A DNA stretch of 64,000 bases from Rebecca billardiae RCC1528 (Eukaryota; Haptophyta): the NCBI GenBank assembly GCA_965240325.2, contig OZ251239.1, forward strand, positions 992,001 through 1,056,000. Direction: 5' to 3'. The notes under the pieces were generated by a model that searched no databases, was not told the DNA's origin, and saw only the letters and a program-made list of their open reading frames with translations. A program made the position numbers and the translations under genes. Of this stretch, positions 29,569-39,500 are shown in pieces; the first letter of the stretch is position 1, and every line of letters begins with the position of its first letter.

Positions 29569-32049
29569 ATGGGCGCGGCGCTCGAGCACCAGCCGGCATC
29601 GGCGGAGTACTTCCCGGTGAACGTCGAGGCGACGCGTGCGGCTGCAGAGGCGCACGCTTGCCTCCGCTCGCACGCACTCGCCGCGCGCACGCCGCTCGTC
29701 GTGAGCGCGTGCTTTGATGAGCTGCGCCGACGCGGCAGCCGCTCGGCGTGCGTGCGCGCGCTGCTCAGGACGGAAGCGTGCTCGCCCAAGGTGGACGCGC
29801 TCGTTCACGCATTCTCCGCAACGCCGCGCATGGCTCGCCGCCTGCCGCCCCAGGCGCTCGCCGACCTGAGCGGGGCGCCGACGCCGTGCGTCGTCACTGT
29901 GCTGAAGCAGGCAATCGCATGCGCCGCCGCGCATCCGCTACTGCTGCCGGGTGAGATGGCGGAGCTCGAGGCGGCCGAGGACGCGAACGCGGCCGAGGTC
30001 TTTCGGACGCAGGTGCCCGGCGAGCGCGGCCGCCTCCTCCGCCTCGTCACCGACATGTGCGCGGCGGTGACGGCGCGCGAGCTGCCAGGCACCGTGCGCG
30101 CGCTCGCAGCGTCCGTTGCCCCAGGCCTCTTCCCGACGGCGGCGGCGGAGGAGGAGCCGATGGCGATGCTGCTCGCCGCGCGGCGCGGCGTAAGCCTCAC
30201 CGCGCGGTTGATCGAGGGCGCGCGGCTCGGCCTCGGCGCCGAGCCCGACTCCGACGACGGTGCCGACACGTCTTGCTCGGGCAGTGCGCCCGGCAGCGGC
30301 ACTCAGCCTCGCGAGATCGAATCTGGCGGGCGACAGTCTCGCGAGGGCTCGGGCGCTGGGCAGACGTCACCGTCGGGCGGGGACTGCTCGGACGACGCGG
30401 CGCGCCTGAGCGACACGAGCACGGAGGACGGCGCGGAGGACGACGACTTCCCCACGCCGGGCGAGTGCCTGTTCGAGCGTCACGCGCGGCGCGTGCGCCA
30501 GAGCATGGGCGCGGGCGCCGTCGGAGGCGTGCGCCACGCAGGCGCGCCGGCCGACGCGCCGGCGGGCCGCGCGCGCGGCGGGCGAGGGCTAGCGCACTCG
30601 ATGACGTACTCGCCCGTGCTCGAGGAGGACGAGGGCGCCGCTGCCGACGACGACGACGAGCCCTACGGCACGGCCGCCGAGCTCGCGCTCTCACAAGTTA
30701 TACTCGTCGCCTCGCCCGCCACGCCGCTCGGCGCCCACCTCCCGGAGTCCGCTATGCTCAATGACGAATTCGAGCGCACGCGGCCGAGCGCGTTCGCGAG
30801 CGCGAGCGCGGGCCGGCGCGGGCGGTGGCGAGGGCGCACGGGCCGGAGCCCACGGGGCGAGCTCGGGTGCGAAGACGAAGACGACGGCGAAGGCGACGGC
30901 CGCGGCGAGCTCTCGTCCGAGGCGAGCCCAACGCAGCTCTGCTTTGCTACGCCCGGCGCACACCCCACGCACTCGCCCGCCCGGTTCGCGCTCGAGTCGC
31001 CGTCGCCGCGCACGGCGGCGGAGTCGTCTCCGCGGACGCCCTCGACGAGCCCGGCCTCGCGCGCGGAGCCCTCGAGCTGCAGCAGCTCGACCGCGTCGTC
31101 AGGCCTGCCCAGCCTCGCGGATGACTGGGACTGGGAGGAGCAGGCTGAGGCGGACGGAGCCTCGGAGGGCGAGCGCGCGGGCGAGCGCGCGCCGCGCGGC
31201 GGCCGCGGCCTGGACGCGGGCCCGGCGGCGGAGGGCCGATCGTCTCTTCTCTTTGCCGCGGGTGGCGGGGTTGCGAGCGACGTCTTTGCGCAGCTGCTGC
31301 GCGAGCGCACGGCCGGCGGTGCCGCGGCGGAGGAGGAGTTGGACTGGGGCGTGCGAGGGGGGGGCGACAGCAGCGAAGGCTCGTCTCGGCGGCTTGGTCG
31401 CCCGAGCAGCTCGAGCGAAGATGCTTCAGGGCTGTGCGCACGCCGCACGCCGCTCGACGACGACGGTGGCAGCTGCGGTGGCGGCCGTACAGACGACGAG
31501 ATCGCGCTGGAGCCCCGGAGCGCGGCGACGAGCCTGACGCCGCCGGCAGGCGCTCCGGCAGCGTCCCTAACGCCACCGACCGCCTTGCCGGCGGCGTTGC
31601 GACGCGCCAGCAGCGGCGGCGCGCCCGCTGAGGCGAGGGCTGCGCGTGGCTGCGGTGGCGCTGGTCAGCACCCCAGCGAGGGCCGCATCGACATGTCCAG
31701 CGGATGCAGCGGCGGCGGTACTGCTGGCGGCGCAGCGGGCGCCAGCCTCGCCGACGACGCCGACTCGTCATCACCGAGCGCCGACGCAAAGGCGAGGCAG
31801 CAGCATCCCCTCCTGCGCCACGCGGCGCTCGAGATGCTCGCGGTCGGCGGGCCATCCCCGCCACCTGCCCCAGTGGCAGTGCCACGCCCGGACGCATCGC
31901 AGGCTGATGATGATGCTGCGCATCGCCATCAGCAGGAAGCCGAGCCCGAGGCGGGCGGGACGTGGGCGTGGCTCTCGCCCAAGCCCATCTTCATCCCGAC
32001 GGTGGGCAGCAATGGCAGCCTCCGTGGCAGCGGGGCTGCTGCCGCTTGA
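29569..32049 (+). CDS. RhoGAP-like domain protein with long disordered tail
   Basis: The first ATG in the frame is at 29569 (MGAALEHQPASAEYFPV), giving 826 residues. Residues ~30-200 fit a divergent RhoGAP fold: a region of the arginine-finger loop type (ACVRALLRTEACSPKVDAL), then VVTVLKQAIACAAAHPLLLP, which matches the 'LLK..L..LP.PLLP' stretch, and TVRALAASVAPGLFP, which matches the 'NLA.VFGPNL' helix. RhoGAPs speed GTP hydrolysis by Rho-family GTPases. Activity here is uncertain because the catalytic loop is not canonical. The remainder (residues ~230-826) is Ser/Gly/Asp/Ala-rich and apparently disordered, with acidic clusters (SDDGADTS, EDDDFP). The upstream TIR element ends only 87 bases before this start. 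Confidence 0.55.
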   Translation: MGAALEHQPASAEYFPVNVEATRAAAEAHACLRSHALAARTPLVVSACFDELRRRGSRSACVRALLRTEACSPKVDALVHAFSATPRMARRLPPQALADLSGAPTPCVVTVLKQAIACAAAHPLLLPGEMAELEAAEDANAAEVFRTQVPGERGRLLRLVTDMCAAVTARELPGTVRALAASVAPGLFPTAAAEEEPMAMLLAARRGVSLTARLIEGARLGLGAEPDSDDGADTSCSGSAPGSGTQPREIESGGRQSREGSGAGQTSPSGGDCSDDAARLSDTSTEDGAEDDDFPTPGECLFERHARRVRQSMGAGAVGGVRHAGAPADAPAGRARGGRGLAHSMTYSPVLEEDEGAAADDDDEPYGTAAELALSQVILVASPATPLGAHLPESAMLNDEFERTRPSAFASASAGRRGRWRGRTGRSPRGELGCEDEDDGEGDGRGELSSEASPTQLCFATPGAHPTHSPARFALESPSPRTAAESSPRTPSTSPASRAEPSSCSSSTASSGLPSLADDWDWEEQAEADGASEGERAGERAPRGGRGLDAGPAAEGRSSLLFAAGGGVASDVFAQLLRERTAGGAAAEEELDWGVRGGGDSSEGSSRRLGRPSSSSEDASGLCARRTPLDDDGGSCGGGRTDDEIALEPRSAATSLTPPAGAPAASLTPPTALPAALRRASSGGAPAEARAARGCGGAGQHPSEGRIDMSSGCSGGGTAGGAAGASLADDADSSSPSADAKARQQHPLLRHAALEMLAVGGPSPPPAPVAVPRPDASQADDDAAHRHQQEAEPEAGGTWAWLSPKPIFIPTVGSNGSLRGSGAAAA

Positions 32050-32526
32050 TCAGTAGGGGGTCCAGGCCCTCAGCCTAGCGGTTGGGGATATTCGACAGGC
32101 CTGCCATGTAGGTGTCTGTCGAGGCTGTCGCCTGTTGAAGTGCCCTCTAGTATGCCCCCCAGCCCAGCCCAGCCGTCAGAAGCACTCAAAACCGACTCCG
32201 CGTGCCGTCGCGCCGTCGTGCGGGCGCGCTGCCGGCCACTTAGTGTCACATAGAGATTCAGCGAAGTGGTACCCACCCGTGATGGCGGCTAGATGACGGA
32301 ATGCGGTCGGTAGTACTTATTGACAACCGTTGCCACTCAGTCGAATGAATTTATGATGCAGCGACTGCATATTTGGCGCACCATGCTGGGCGCGTAGAAA
32401 TTCAGGAGAAACAGCAGCAGCAAGATCGAGCATGTTACCCATTTAAATACAGGTAGGTACCCGTAAATATGAGCATGTGTGTACCCGTACATACTAACGG
32501 TCGATGCGAGTCCATATGTATTCAAA
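32050..32526. other. Intergenic sequence
   Basis: This includes an AT-richer part (32380-32560) with repeated tatgtgtgtacccgtac-like motifs. I see no gene. Confidence 0.3.
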
Positions 32527-33814
32527 TCAATGTCTATATATGTGGGTACGTTCGAACACGGGCGCCGGAGATGAATATGCGGGCTCGGTCGCAACACTCG
32601 ACTCAGCCGGCACCGGCGCCGCGTCGCCAGTCGTCCTACCCCAGCCCATGAGCCCATGCGAGGCCACCACCGGTCTACGATTACCGCGGCTGCAGCGCCC
32701 AGCCACCGAGGCGGCCTCCGGCTCCGGCTCGGCGAGCTGCTCGGCGGCGAGCTTCGCGCTCTCTGACTCTGCTGCCACGCCCGCCGTGCTCACCGCCTTG
32801 ACCATAGTGCGGTCCGCGCGCTGCTCCGCTGTGATCGCCGCCAGATCCTCACGCCGCGCCTTGGCCTCGGATGTGCCTGCGCGGCTGTTGGCGGCCGTGA
32901 TGGCGCCGGCGGGCTCGGCGTCGCGCGCCTGCTCCGCGGTGAGCGTGACGTCCGTGCGCGTTCTTTGCTTCGCACATCCGTGCTGCAGCCCCACTATCCA
33001 GGCGTGCGCCTCGGCCGTGCACAGAGAACAGGCAGGGCCAAGGAAGCGGCCACTCGAGGCGGAACGCGAGAGATTCAAACCAGTAGTGCACCACCTTCTT
33101 GTTCAACAGGCCATCCTTGCCGAGCTGGGTCCATCCTGAGCGCCGTGGCGTTCTCGTGTGCCTTGAGTTGTTGCCAGAGCGCGCGGACATCGCCCAGCGA
33201 GAGGAGGTTGATGCGCTCGCGCAGCCGGCACCGGTAAGAAACTAGCGGCAGGCATCGTGATGATTACATTCAGCGTCTCGGCGTCGGAGAGAGGCGGCAC
33301 ACGCGACGGCGCGCGCTCGCCAACGCCTGCATGAGTGAATGCGGCAGTGGAAAGCATGCGTGCGGGAGTACCGCGGGGCCATCAGGGGGGCAGGTACGTG
33401 CGCAGGAACGCTACACATGGAAGGAGTATGTGTTGGGGACCGCGTATGCGCACCGTATGCGTGCGCGGCGCGCGCGCATCACCTGCAAGGGGAGCACCCT
33501 CCTCCATCTCGAGCGCATGAGCCAGCTTGAACGCACTGGCACGCGTGCAACCTCGCGGTTTCAATGTCCGACGCCGGCGACCGATATGTCCGGGGACTTC
33601 ATGGTGGTCACGTAGACTCGCTCGATCGGGCGCTCTCGACGCTCGTACGCGCTCTGTCGCGCCGAGGCGACGGTGGTGGTGACCGTCCAGTCGTGCATCT
33701 CCGTCGCCGCCAGCCCACTGAACAGCCCGACCCGGCAGCTCGCCGCGTACGCTCGCGGCGCTCGAATTTATGGCGAAACTCGCGCTCACTCCACTTGAAA
33801 ACCCGTCGAGGCAT
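32527..33814 (-). pseudogene. Possible minus-strand gene in several frames, unassigned
   Basis: Protein-like pieces follow each other on the minus strand in different frames: MPRRVFKWSEREFRHKFER (33814), PPLSDAETLNVIITMPA (~33300), INLLSLGDVRALWQQLKAHE (~33210), NKKVVHYWFESLAFRLE (~33110), AEAHAWIVGLQHGCAKQR (~33010) and a long Ala/Glu helix (TAEQARDAEPAGAITAANSR) down to ~32700. I could not join them with consistent GT-AG introns. It may be a real multi-exon gene or a decayed one. No family is recognised. Confidence 0.3.
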
Positions 33815-34179
33815 TTTTTCGATTTTATTTTGGTGTGCTGGACCCCCTACTTGATGATTATCTATGCGTGATGATGTCGTGCATGACTATAATATACGCG
33901 AGCAGCAGCCGTGATCACTCACTGATACTAATACTCGGCGAGCTCGACGACGACGGTGGCCGGCCGTGTCCGTGCGCCGAGTGGCCGACTGCCCGCGCCG
34001 ACTCGGGCCGCGCCGGCGGCGGCCTCCGCGGGACCCCCGTCCGCGCCTGACAGTGACAACCAAGCGCCGTGAGGCGTGTGATGAGGGCCCCAGTCTACGA
34101 CTAGCAGTGTGAGGCAGCCGCCGGTCTGATGGGTCTCGTCCTTAGCCCTCCAGTATCATCAGCCTTCTGCCTTGCAAGT
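33815..34179. other. Intergenic sequence
   Basis: I see no gene here. The sequence is partly AT-rich (33820-33910). Confidence 0.35.
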
Positions 34180-34375
34180 TTGCACGCGGCGGGCCTTCAC
34201 GTGGCTCGTTTACGTTACTCCGCGAAGTCCAGAGTCCTTCATATCGCTGGAGCAGTCTCTGCAGCCCCGGCCGGAGTCGTGTCAGGACTGGCGGGGCGTG
34301 GAGAGTGCGGCAACGCAACGAGGCGCAGCGACGCGTCAGATGGCGCATCTGACTCCAATGCAGTCAGCGCTGGCG
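34180..34375. repeat. Diverged fragment related to the 2.04 kb TIR element interior
   Basis: The segment ending gcagcgacgcgtcagatggcgcatctgactcc resembles 4823-4870 of element copy 1 (gaagcggcgcgtaagatggcgcatcttactcc), and earlier blocks (tgcacgcggc, tcacgt.gctcgt) also match 4753-4780 in the same order. It is either a fragment of the element or sequence that the element captured. Confidence 0.6.
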
Positions 34376-34807
34376 CTTGACGCCGGTGTAGTGATAGCGC
34401 ATGTAGTGCTTCTTCGCCAGGTACTTGGACGGGTATGTGCGCGCGCAGATGGGGCAGCGCATCGGCTGGTCCCAGGTGCTCTCAAACTCGTCAAAACCGC
34501 GCGACGCGAGCAGGCCGCCGGCGTGGGGTGCGGGCTCTTGAGCGGGCATGTCGACCGGCACCGGCACCCAGTGGTGCGCGCGCGGCGGCGAGGGCGTGGG
34601 TGTCGGGGGCTGGGTGGAAAAGGTGCCCATTCGGGCGGCCGCGAAGTGCGCGTCCGTTAGCGGCGGCGCAACAGCAGGCGCGCCGATGAGGCCGGCTGGC
34701 AGCGCCAGGCCGAGAGCGAGGGTAGCGTTGACGTACTCGACGAAGTAGAGCCTATCCTGCACGCGCTGTGCGTCCTCCTCGAGCAGGATGTGGAGGGTGA
34801 GGCACAT
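34364..34807 (-). CDS. Small protein with C-terminal C2H2 zinc finger
   Basis: The ATG at 34807 (MCLTLHILLEEDAQRVQDRL) gives 147 residues; the frame is open 51 bases further up without an ATG, so an upstream exon is possible. The N-terminal half is a hydrophobic helix-rich stretch (LYFVEYVNATLALGLALPAG). The middle is Pro-rich. A single classical C2H2 finger lies near the C-terminus: CPICARTYPSKYLAKKH followed by YMRYH (C-X2-C-X12-H-X4-H). It probably binds nucleic acid. Its last codons overlap the repeat fragment at 34180-34375. Confidence 0.6.
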   Translation of the reverse strand: MCLTLHILLEEDAQRVQDRLYFVEYVNATLALGLALPAGLIGAPAVAPPLTDAHFAAARMGTFSTQPPTPTPSPPRAHHWVPVPVDMPAQEPAPHAGGLLASRGFDEFESTWDQPMRCPICARTYPSKYLAKKHYMRYHYTGVKRQR

Positions 34808-35551
34808 CGACGTGTCGCTGGATGTCGAATTGATGATTGACGGGGTGGCCGCTCGCAAGGGAGGTCACGTCCTACGACTGTTCAAGTCTGGATCCCGTAT
34901 TCATTTGGGTCGCTCGCAACTTATGATATTCGGTCTTCCAATAACCGTACAGTAGTACATAGTCTGAATCAGGTCGTGAATCGTTCACCTACGTGGCGGG
35001 TCTGTGGGAGAAGATGAACCGACAGCTGCTGATGTAAGATGATGTCATAAGGCATAAGGGGAAGATCTTCCACTTTCATGAAGTTTGAACTTTGACGAAC
35101 TTTCAAGTTTCAACTTGAACTTGAGCTATCTATTACCCATGCTCATATTCAAAGAATATACCCCCATGATGTACTGTAGGGGTCCAAATGAAGTTACCCG
35201 TCTGCACTTCGCAGCGGAGCAGGGAAAGCCACGGCGGGCGTGAATGCCCGTCCCATCGCGGGCGCGTGTGGCACATCCGGGACCCGGGGGCATGTCACAC
35301 GCCGGTCGGCGTCGGCGTACGAGCACGTGGGCATATGACTGATATGAGTGACAGCTTCCCTTCCGACTTTTCGACCACTGGCTCACGTCCACGTCCACGT
35401 CCCCGTACCGGACCGTCGTGCCGGTGACCGGGGCTGCTCATGGCAAGGATGGGCAAGTAGCTGCCAGGATCACCATTCTGACGGCCATGCTGACCTCTGG
35501 GGCATGCCATGCGACGGCGCATGCTAGAGCGGGGCGATCATCGACCGACAT
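34808..35551. other. Intergenic sequence
   Basis: AT-rich repeats of aagtttgaactt/caagtttcaac type lie at 35075-35125, and gtccac repeats at 35386-35405. I see no gene. Confidence 0.35.
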
Positions 35552-35604
35552 ACTGTACCACGTGACCACCACGTGGTACAGTACCACGTGGTACCACGTG
35601 GTGA
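35552..35604. promoter_or_regulatory. Cluster of four CACGTG palindromes
   Basis: CACGTG cores occur at 35559, 35570, 35585 and 35595. The last three are embedded in larger ccacgtgg palindromes joined by gta. CACGTG is the E-box/G-box bound by bHLH and bZIP factors. The cluster could equally be the hairpin end of a small transposon. No adjacent gene start supports a promoter role. Confidence 0.4.
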
Positions 35605-35605
35605 C

Positions 35606-35668
35606 AGTAAACTGTATCGTACAGTTTACTAAGAATAAGAGACGCACACAGCTCAGGCAGGCGAGATA
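35606..35668 (+). repeat. Element terminus with TA flank, copy a (plus an inverted partial end)
   Basis: cagtttactaagaataagag at 35622, preceded by TA, runs on to gctcaggcaggcgagat. The same ~46-bp sequence occurs reversed at 42412-42457 and forward at 51375. Just upstream, agtaaactg-TA at 35606-35616 is an inverted end of the same type. Confidence 0.85.
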
Positions 35669-36500
35669 CGTCATCACACCTTTTGGGAGTCCGCTCACTC
35701 ATGACCGCTGCCCGTCCCGTTTAAAGAATCTATACGCAGACTACTCAACTAGCAGTACGACTACGAGCGCATCGTGCCTGACAAGTGACATCAACTCATT
35801 GAAGTAGAAAGTACGACTAGTAGTTATTACGTGACCATTAATAACGGTGAGCTCGTCGAGACCAACGTTACGCCGGCGGTGTGAACCAGCTGGCTTCCTC
35901 CGCCTGCAGTTCATGCCCATCGACCCGCCGGGACTGCCCCATCTCCTTCGCGCCGCTCAAGCCGAGCCGCCGCGCATCGCCGGCGCCGCCCGCGTCCCGC
36001 ACAACCTGTCTGTGGGGCGTGCCGCCCGCGCCGCCCGCCGCGGTGCGCCGCCCTGCTCCCCGGCCAGCCGACTAGCCGGCGGCGGACCCCGCTGGCCCGG
36101 TGGCGGAGGAGTCCGAATGGGGGGCGTCCGACGATGCCCCCTGCCCACCGCCCCAGCCGCCAGCAGCGGTCGCGCCGCCGGACCGGCTCGTGGCGCAGCA
36201 GCCCCGGCCATCGCTCGGGGAGTCCAACTGCCAGTCCGACAACAGCCTGGTGCTGCCGCCCGGTGCGGCGGCAGCTGGCAAGCGCGCGGCGACCGAGCCG
36301 TCCACGCCGGCGGACGAGGGGGATGCTCCTCCGCCGGCGAGCGCGACGCCAAGCCACTCATAAGTTGACGCTTCGTCGGCGGTACGACGCGCGATTCGTC
36401 TGCCATGCCGATGCAGCATGCTTGCACGACCGCGTACCTCGTCATCAGTCGTAGCCCGCCGCGACACCGATGATGAGCCCGCGGCGCGCCTGAGCTGTGC
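35669..36500. other. Region 3' of the helicase gene, weak reading frames only
   Basis: A plus frame ending at 36363 (LVAQQPRPSLGESNCQSDN, then PGAAAAGKRAATEPSTPADE) looks mildly protein-like but lacks an ATG and any domain. The rest shows no gene. Confidence 0.3.
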
Positions 36501-39500
36501 TTAGCCGGTCGTGAGCAGCCGCACGATGGCGCCCACGACGGGCGCGTGCACGACGTCGAGCTCGGGCGCGTCGAGCTTCTCGCCGATCAGCTGGTCGAGC
36601 TCCGCGCGGAGCGACGCGAGCAGCGACGCGACGCGCGCGGGCGCCCGAAACTCGAGCGCGCCGTCGTCGAGCGTGAGCAGGTGTTCTGCCGGGCGCGCGT
36701 GCAGCTGTCCGCAGAAGAGGAGGAGGGAGAGAGGCGGCGCCTCGGTCGCGCCGATCAGGAGCACCTTCGAGCCGGCCGTCGGCTGCGGCTCGCGCCCCGC
36801 GCCGCCGCCGCCGCCGCCGCCCACGCGCCTGCGCGTGTGGTAGCAGATGTGGGCCGTTCGCACGTCTCCCACGTGGAAGAGTGCGGTGCCGGCAGGCAGG
36901 AACACGCGCTCGCCGCGCGCGCCGGCGGCGGCGGAGGGCGCGGCTGCGGGCAGGGTGAAGTAGCGCACGTCGCGCGGCGCGGGCGGCTCGGCCACCGCGC
37001 CGCCCGCCGTCTGCTTGAACCGCGGCGGCGGCAGCTGCACGCGCGCCACGTTCGGATAGAGCGCGGCGCACGCGGCCGCGCGCACGAGCGCCGCGTGCGC
37101 GTGCTCGGCGGGGACGGCGCTCCCCTCTGGGTCGTACCCGCGCTCGCGCAGCGCGCGCGCGAGCGCGTCGCGGCCCTCGGCGAGCTCGCGCAGCGCGGGC
37201 TCGTGCAGGCAGAACTCCGCGCAGAACTCGCGCACCGCGCGCCGCCCGCCCGCGCGCTGCGCGCGGCGGAAGCCCTCGAACGCTCGCACGAGCCGCAGTT
37301 GCTCCGAGCGCTCATCTGACAGACGGCGGTGCGCGGCGGCGGCCGCGTCGCGCGGCACGGTGGGCCCGGCGTTGAAGAGGCGGCGCTCGAGGCCGAGGCC
37401 GGCGCCGACGGTGAGCGCGGCGTCGGCGCAGCCGAGGATGCAGCCGAGCACCGCCGCCTTGCCCGCGCGCACGTCCACGCCCAACTCACCGAGCAGCCGC
37501 CCAAGAGAAGTGAGAGGCGCGGCGGCGCCGTCGCCGGCGGTGGCGCCGAGCGCGCCGAGCGTGCGCAGGGCAGCTTGGACGGCGCGCGGCGGGGGCGGCT
37601 GCGGCGCGAGCGCGAGCGCGGCCGCCGCGTCGGAGCCGACGACGCCCAGCTGCTTCACCAGCAGGCACGCGCCCTCGAGCGGCGCCTGCAGCATCTCCGG
37701 CGGCGCGTGCGGCCGCAGAGCCGCGTGCTGCGCGCGGGTAAAAAGTGAGTACGCCACACCGGGGCGCGTGCGGCCGGCGCGGCCGCGGCGCTGGCGCGTG
37801 GCAGCGGCCGATGCCCACGTCTCGACGAGCTCTGCCACGCCGTTCTCGCCGTCGTACCGCGCCTCCTTCACCCGGCCCGTGTCGATCACCACGCTCACGT
37901 CCGCCACCGTCAGCGACGTCTCCGCCACGTTCGTCGCAACCACCACTTTGCGCGTGCCGGCCGGCGGCGGGGCAAACACCGCGCGCTGCTCGGCCGCAGG
38001 GAGCTCGGAGAAAAGGGCAAGGACGTGCAGCGAGCAGGGCGCGGGCGGCGCCGCGCCGCCGGCGGCACCGCCCTCCTCCTCCTCCTCCTCCTCCTCGTTG
38101 TCCCTCTCGCCCGCCGCGCCCGGCTGCGCCCCATCCACCGGCGTCAGCGTCTCCGCCGGTCGCGCGCGCCGCGCGCGCCCGCCGCCGAGCGCCGCGACCG
38201 CCGCCTTCACCTCGCCCACACCCGGCACAAAGATCAGGATGGCGTGGTCGAGCGGCGCGCGCGCGTGCACGTGCGCGACGAGGGCGCAGAGCAGCTCGCG
38301 CGTCGCGCCGCCCGGCGGCAGCCGGCGCAGGCCGTCGTGCGTCTCCGCATCGACAGCGTCGGCGTCCGCGGCCGCGTCGGCCGCGCCGGCCGCGTCGGCG
38401 CGCGCCCGCGGCTCGCGCCGCGCGAGCGCGCGCCGCGCGCCCGACGCAGCCTCCACCTCCGCGGACGAGGCGCCGTCGAGCACGCGGCCGCGCGGGCGCC
38501 AGCCGGCATGCGTGCGCAGCTCGACCAGAATCTCGTCGAGGTGGCTCGTCGTCACCGGGTGCGTGCGCCCGGCCACGCGCAGCACCGGCGCGGCCGGCGG
38601 AGCGCTGCCCTCAGCCGGCGGTTCGCGCGCCCCCGCCGGCACGGCCTCTGCAAAATAGCTCGCGAACAGCTGCGCGTCGGCGGTGGCGCTCATGAGCACG
38701 AGGTCTGGCAGAGGCGCGGGCGGGACGGCCGCCCCGCCGCCGCCGCCGCGCTGGCCCCTGAGCAGCGTCTGCCTCAGCAGCAGCAGCAGCAGGTCCCCGT
38801 CCAGAGAACGCTCGTGGACCTCATCGAGAACAATGGCGGAAACACCCGCGAGCGCTCTCGCCGCCGCGTCGCGCTCGCGGCGCGTCGACGCCGCAGTGGG
38901 GTTGGCGGGCGCTGCCGCCGCTGCTGCTGCTGCCGGCGGCGTGCCCTCGCCGCCCTCCGCGCCCGCCGCCTCCGCGCCCGCCGTCAGCCAGCGCAGCAGC
39001 AGCCCCGCCGTTACAAACGCAATTCTCGTATTCGGCCCGAGCCTCCTATCGCCGCGCACGGCGTAACCGACAGTCTGCCCGACCGTTTCGCCGCGCTCGG
39101 CGGCGACGCGCGCGGCGAGCGAGATGGCGGCGACGCGGCGTGGCTGCGTGACGATGATCCGCGCGGCGCCGCCCTCGCCGCGCGCCACGCTCGCCTCGAG
39201 CAAGAACTGCGGCACCTGCGTCGACTTGCCACACCCAGTCTCGCCGCTCAGCACAAGCACACGCGCGCGCCCGAGCGCGGCGCAGAGCGCGCCGCGCGCC
39301 GCCGCGATCGGCAGCGCGTTGCGCGCGGCGCGCATCTTGGCAGCCGCGCCGCCGGCGGCGTCGAGCGCGCGCTGCGCCGCCTGCAGCCGCGCGCTCTCCC
39401 GCCCGACCTCCGCCGCCGTCGGCAGCGCGAACCACGGGCCGGCGGCGCGGCGCGGCGCGCGCCGCCGGCCGCGCGCGTGCGCCGCCGCGGCCGAGCCTGA

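Noticed and set aside
38025-39500. Plus-strand open frame of 491 codons
   Set aside because: It is antisense to the DHX29-like helicase core. The helicase motifs leave no doubt which strand codes.
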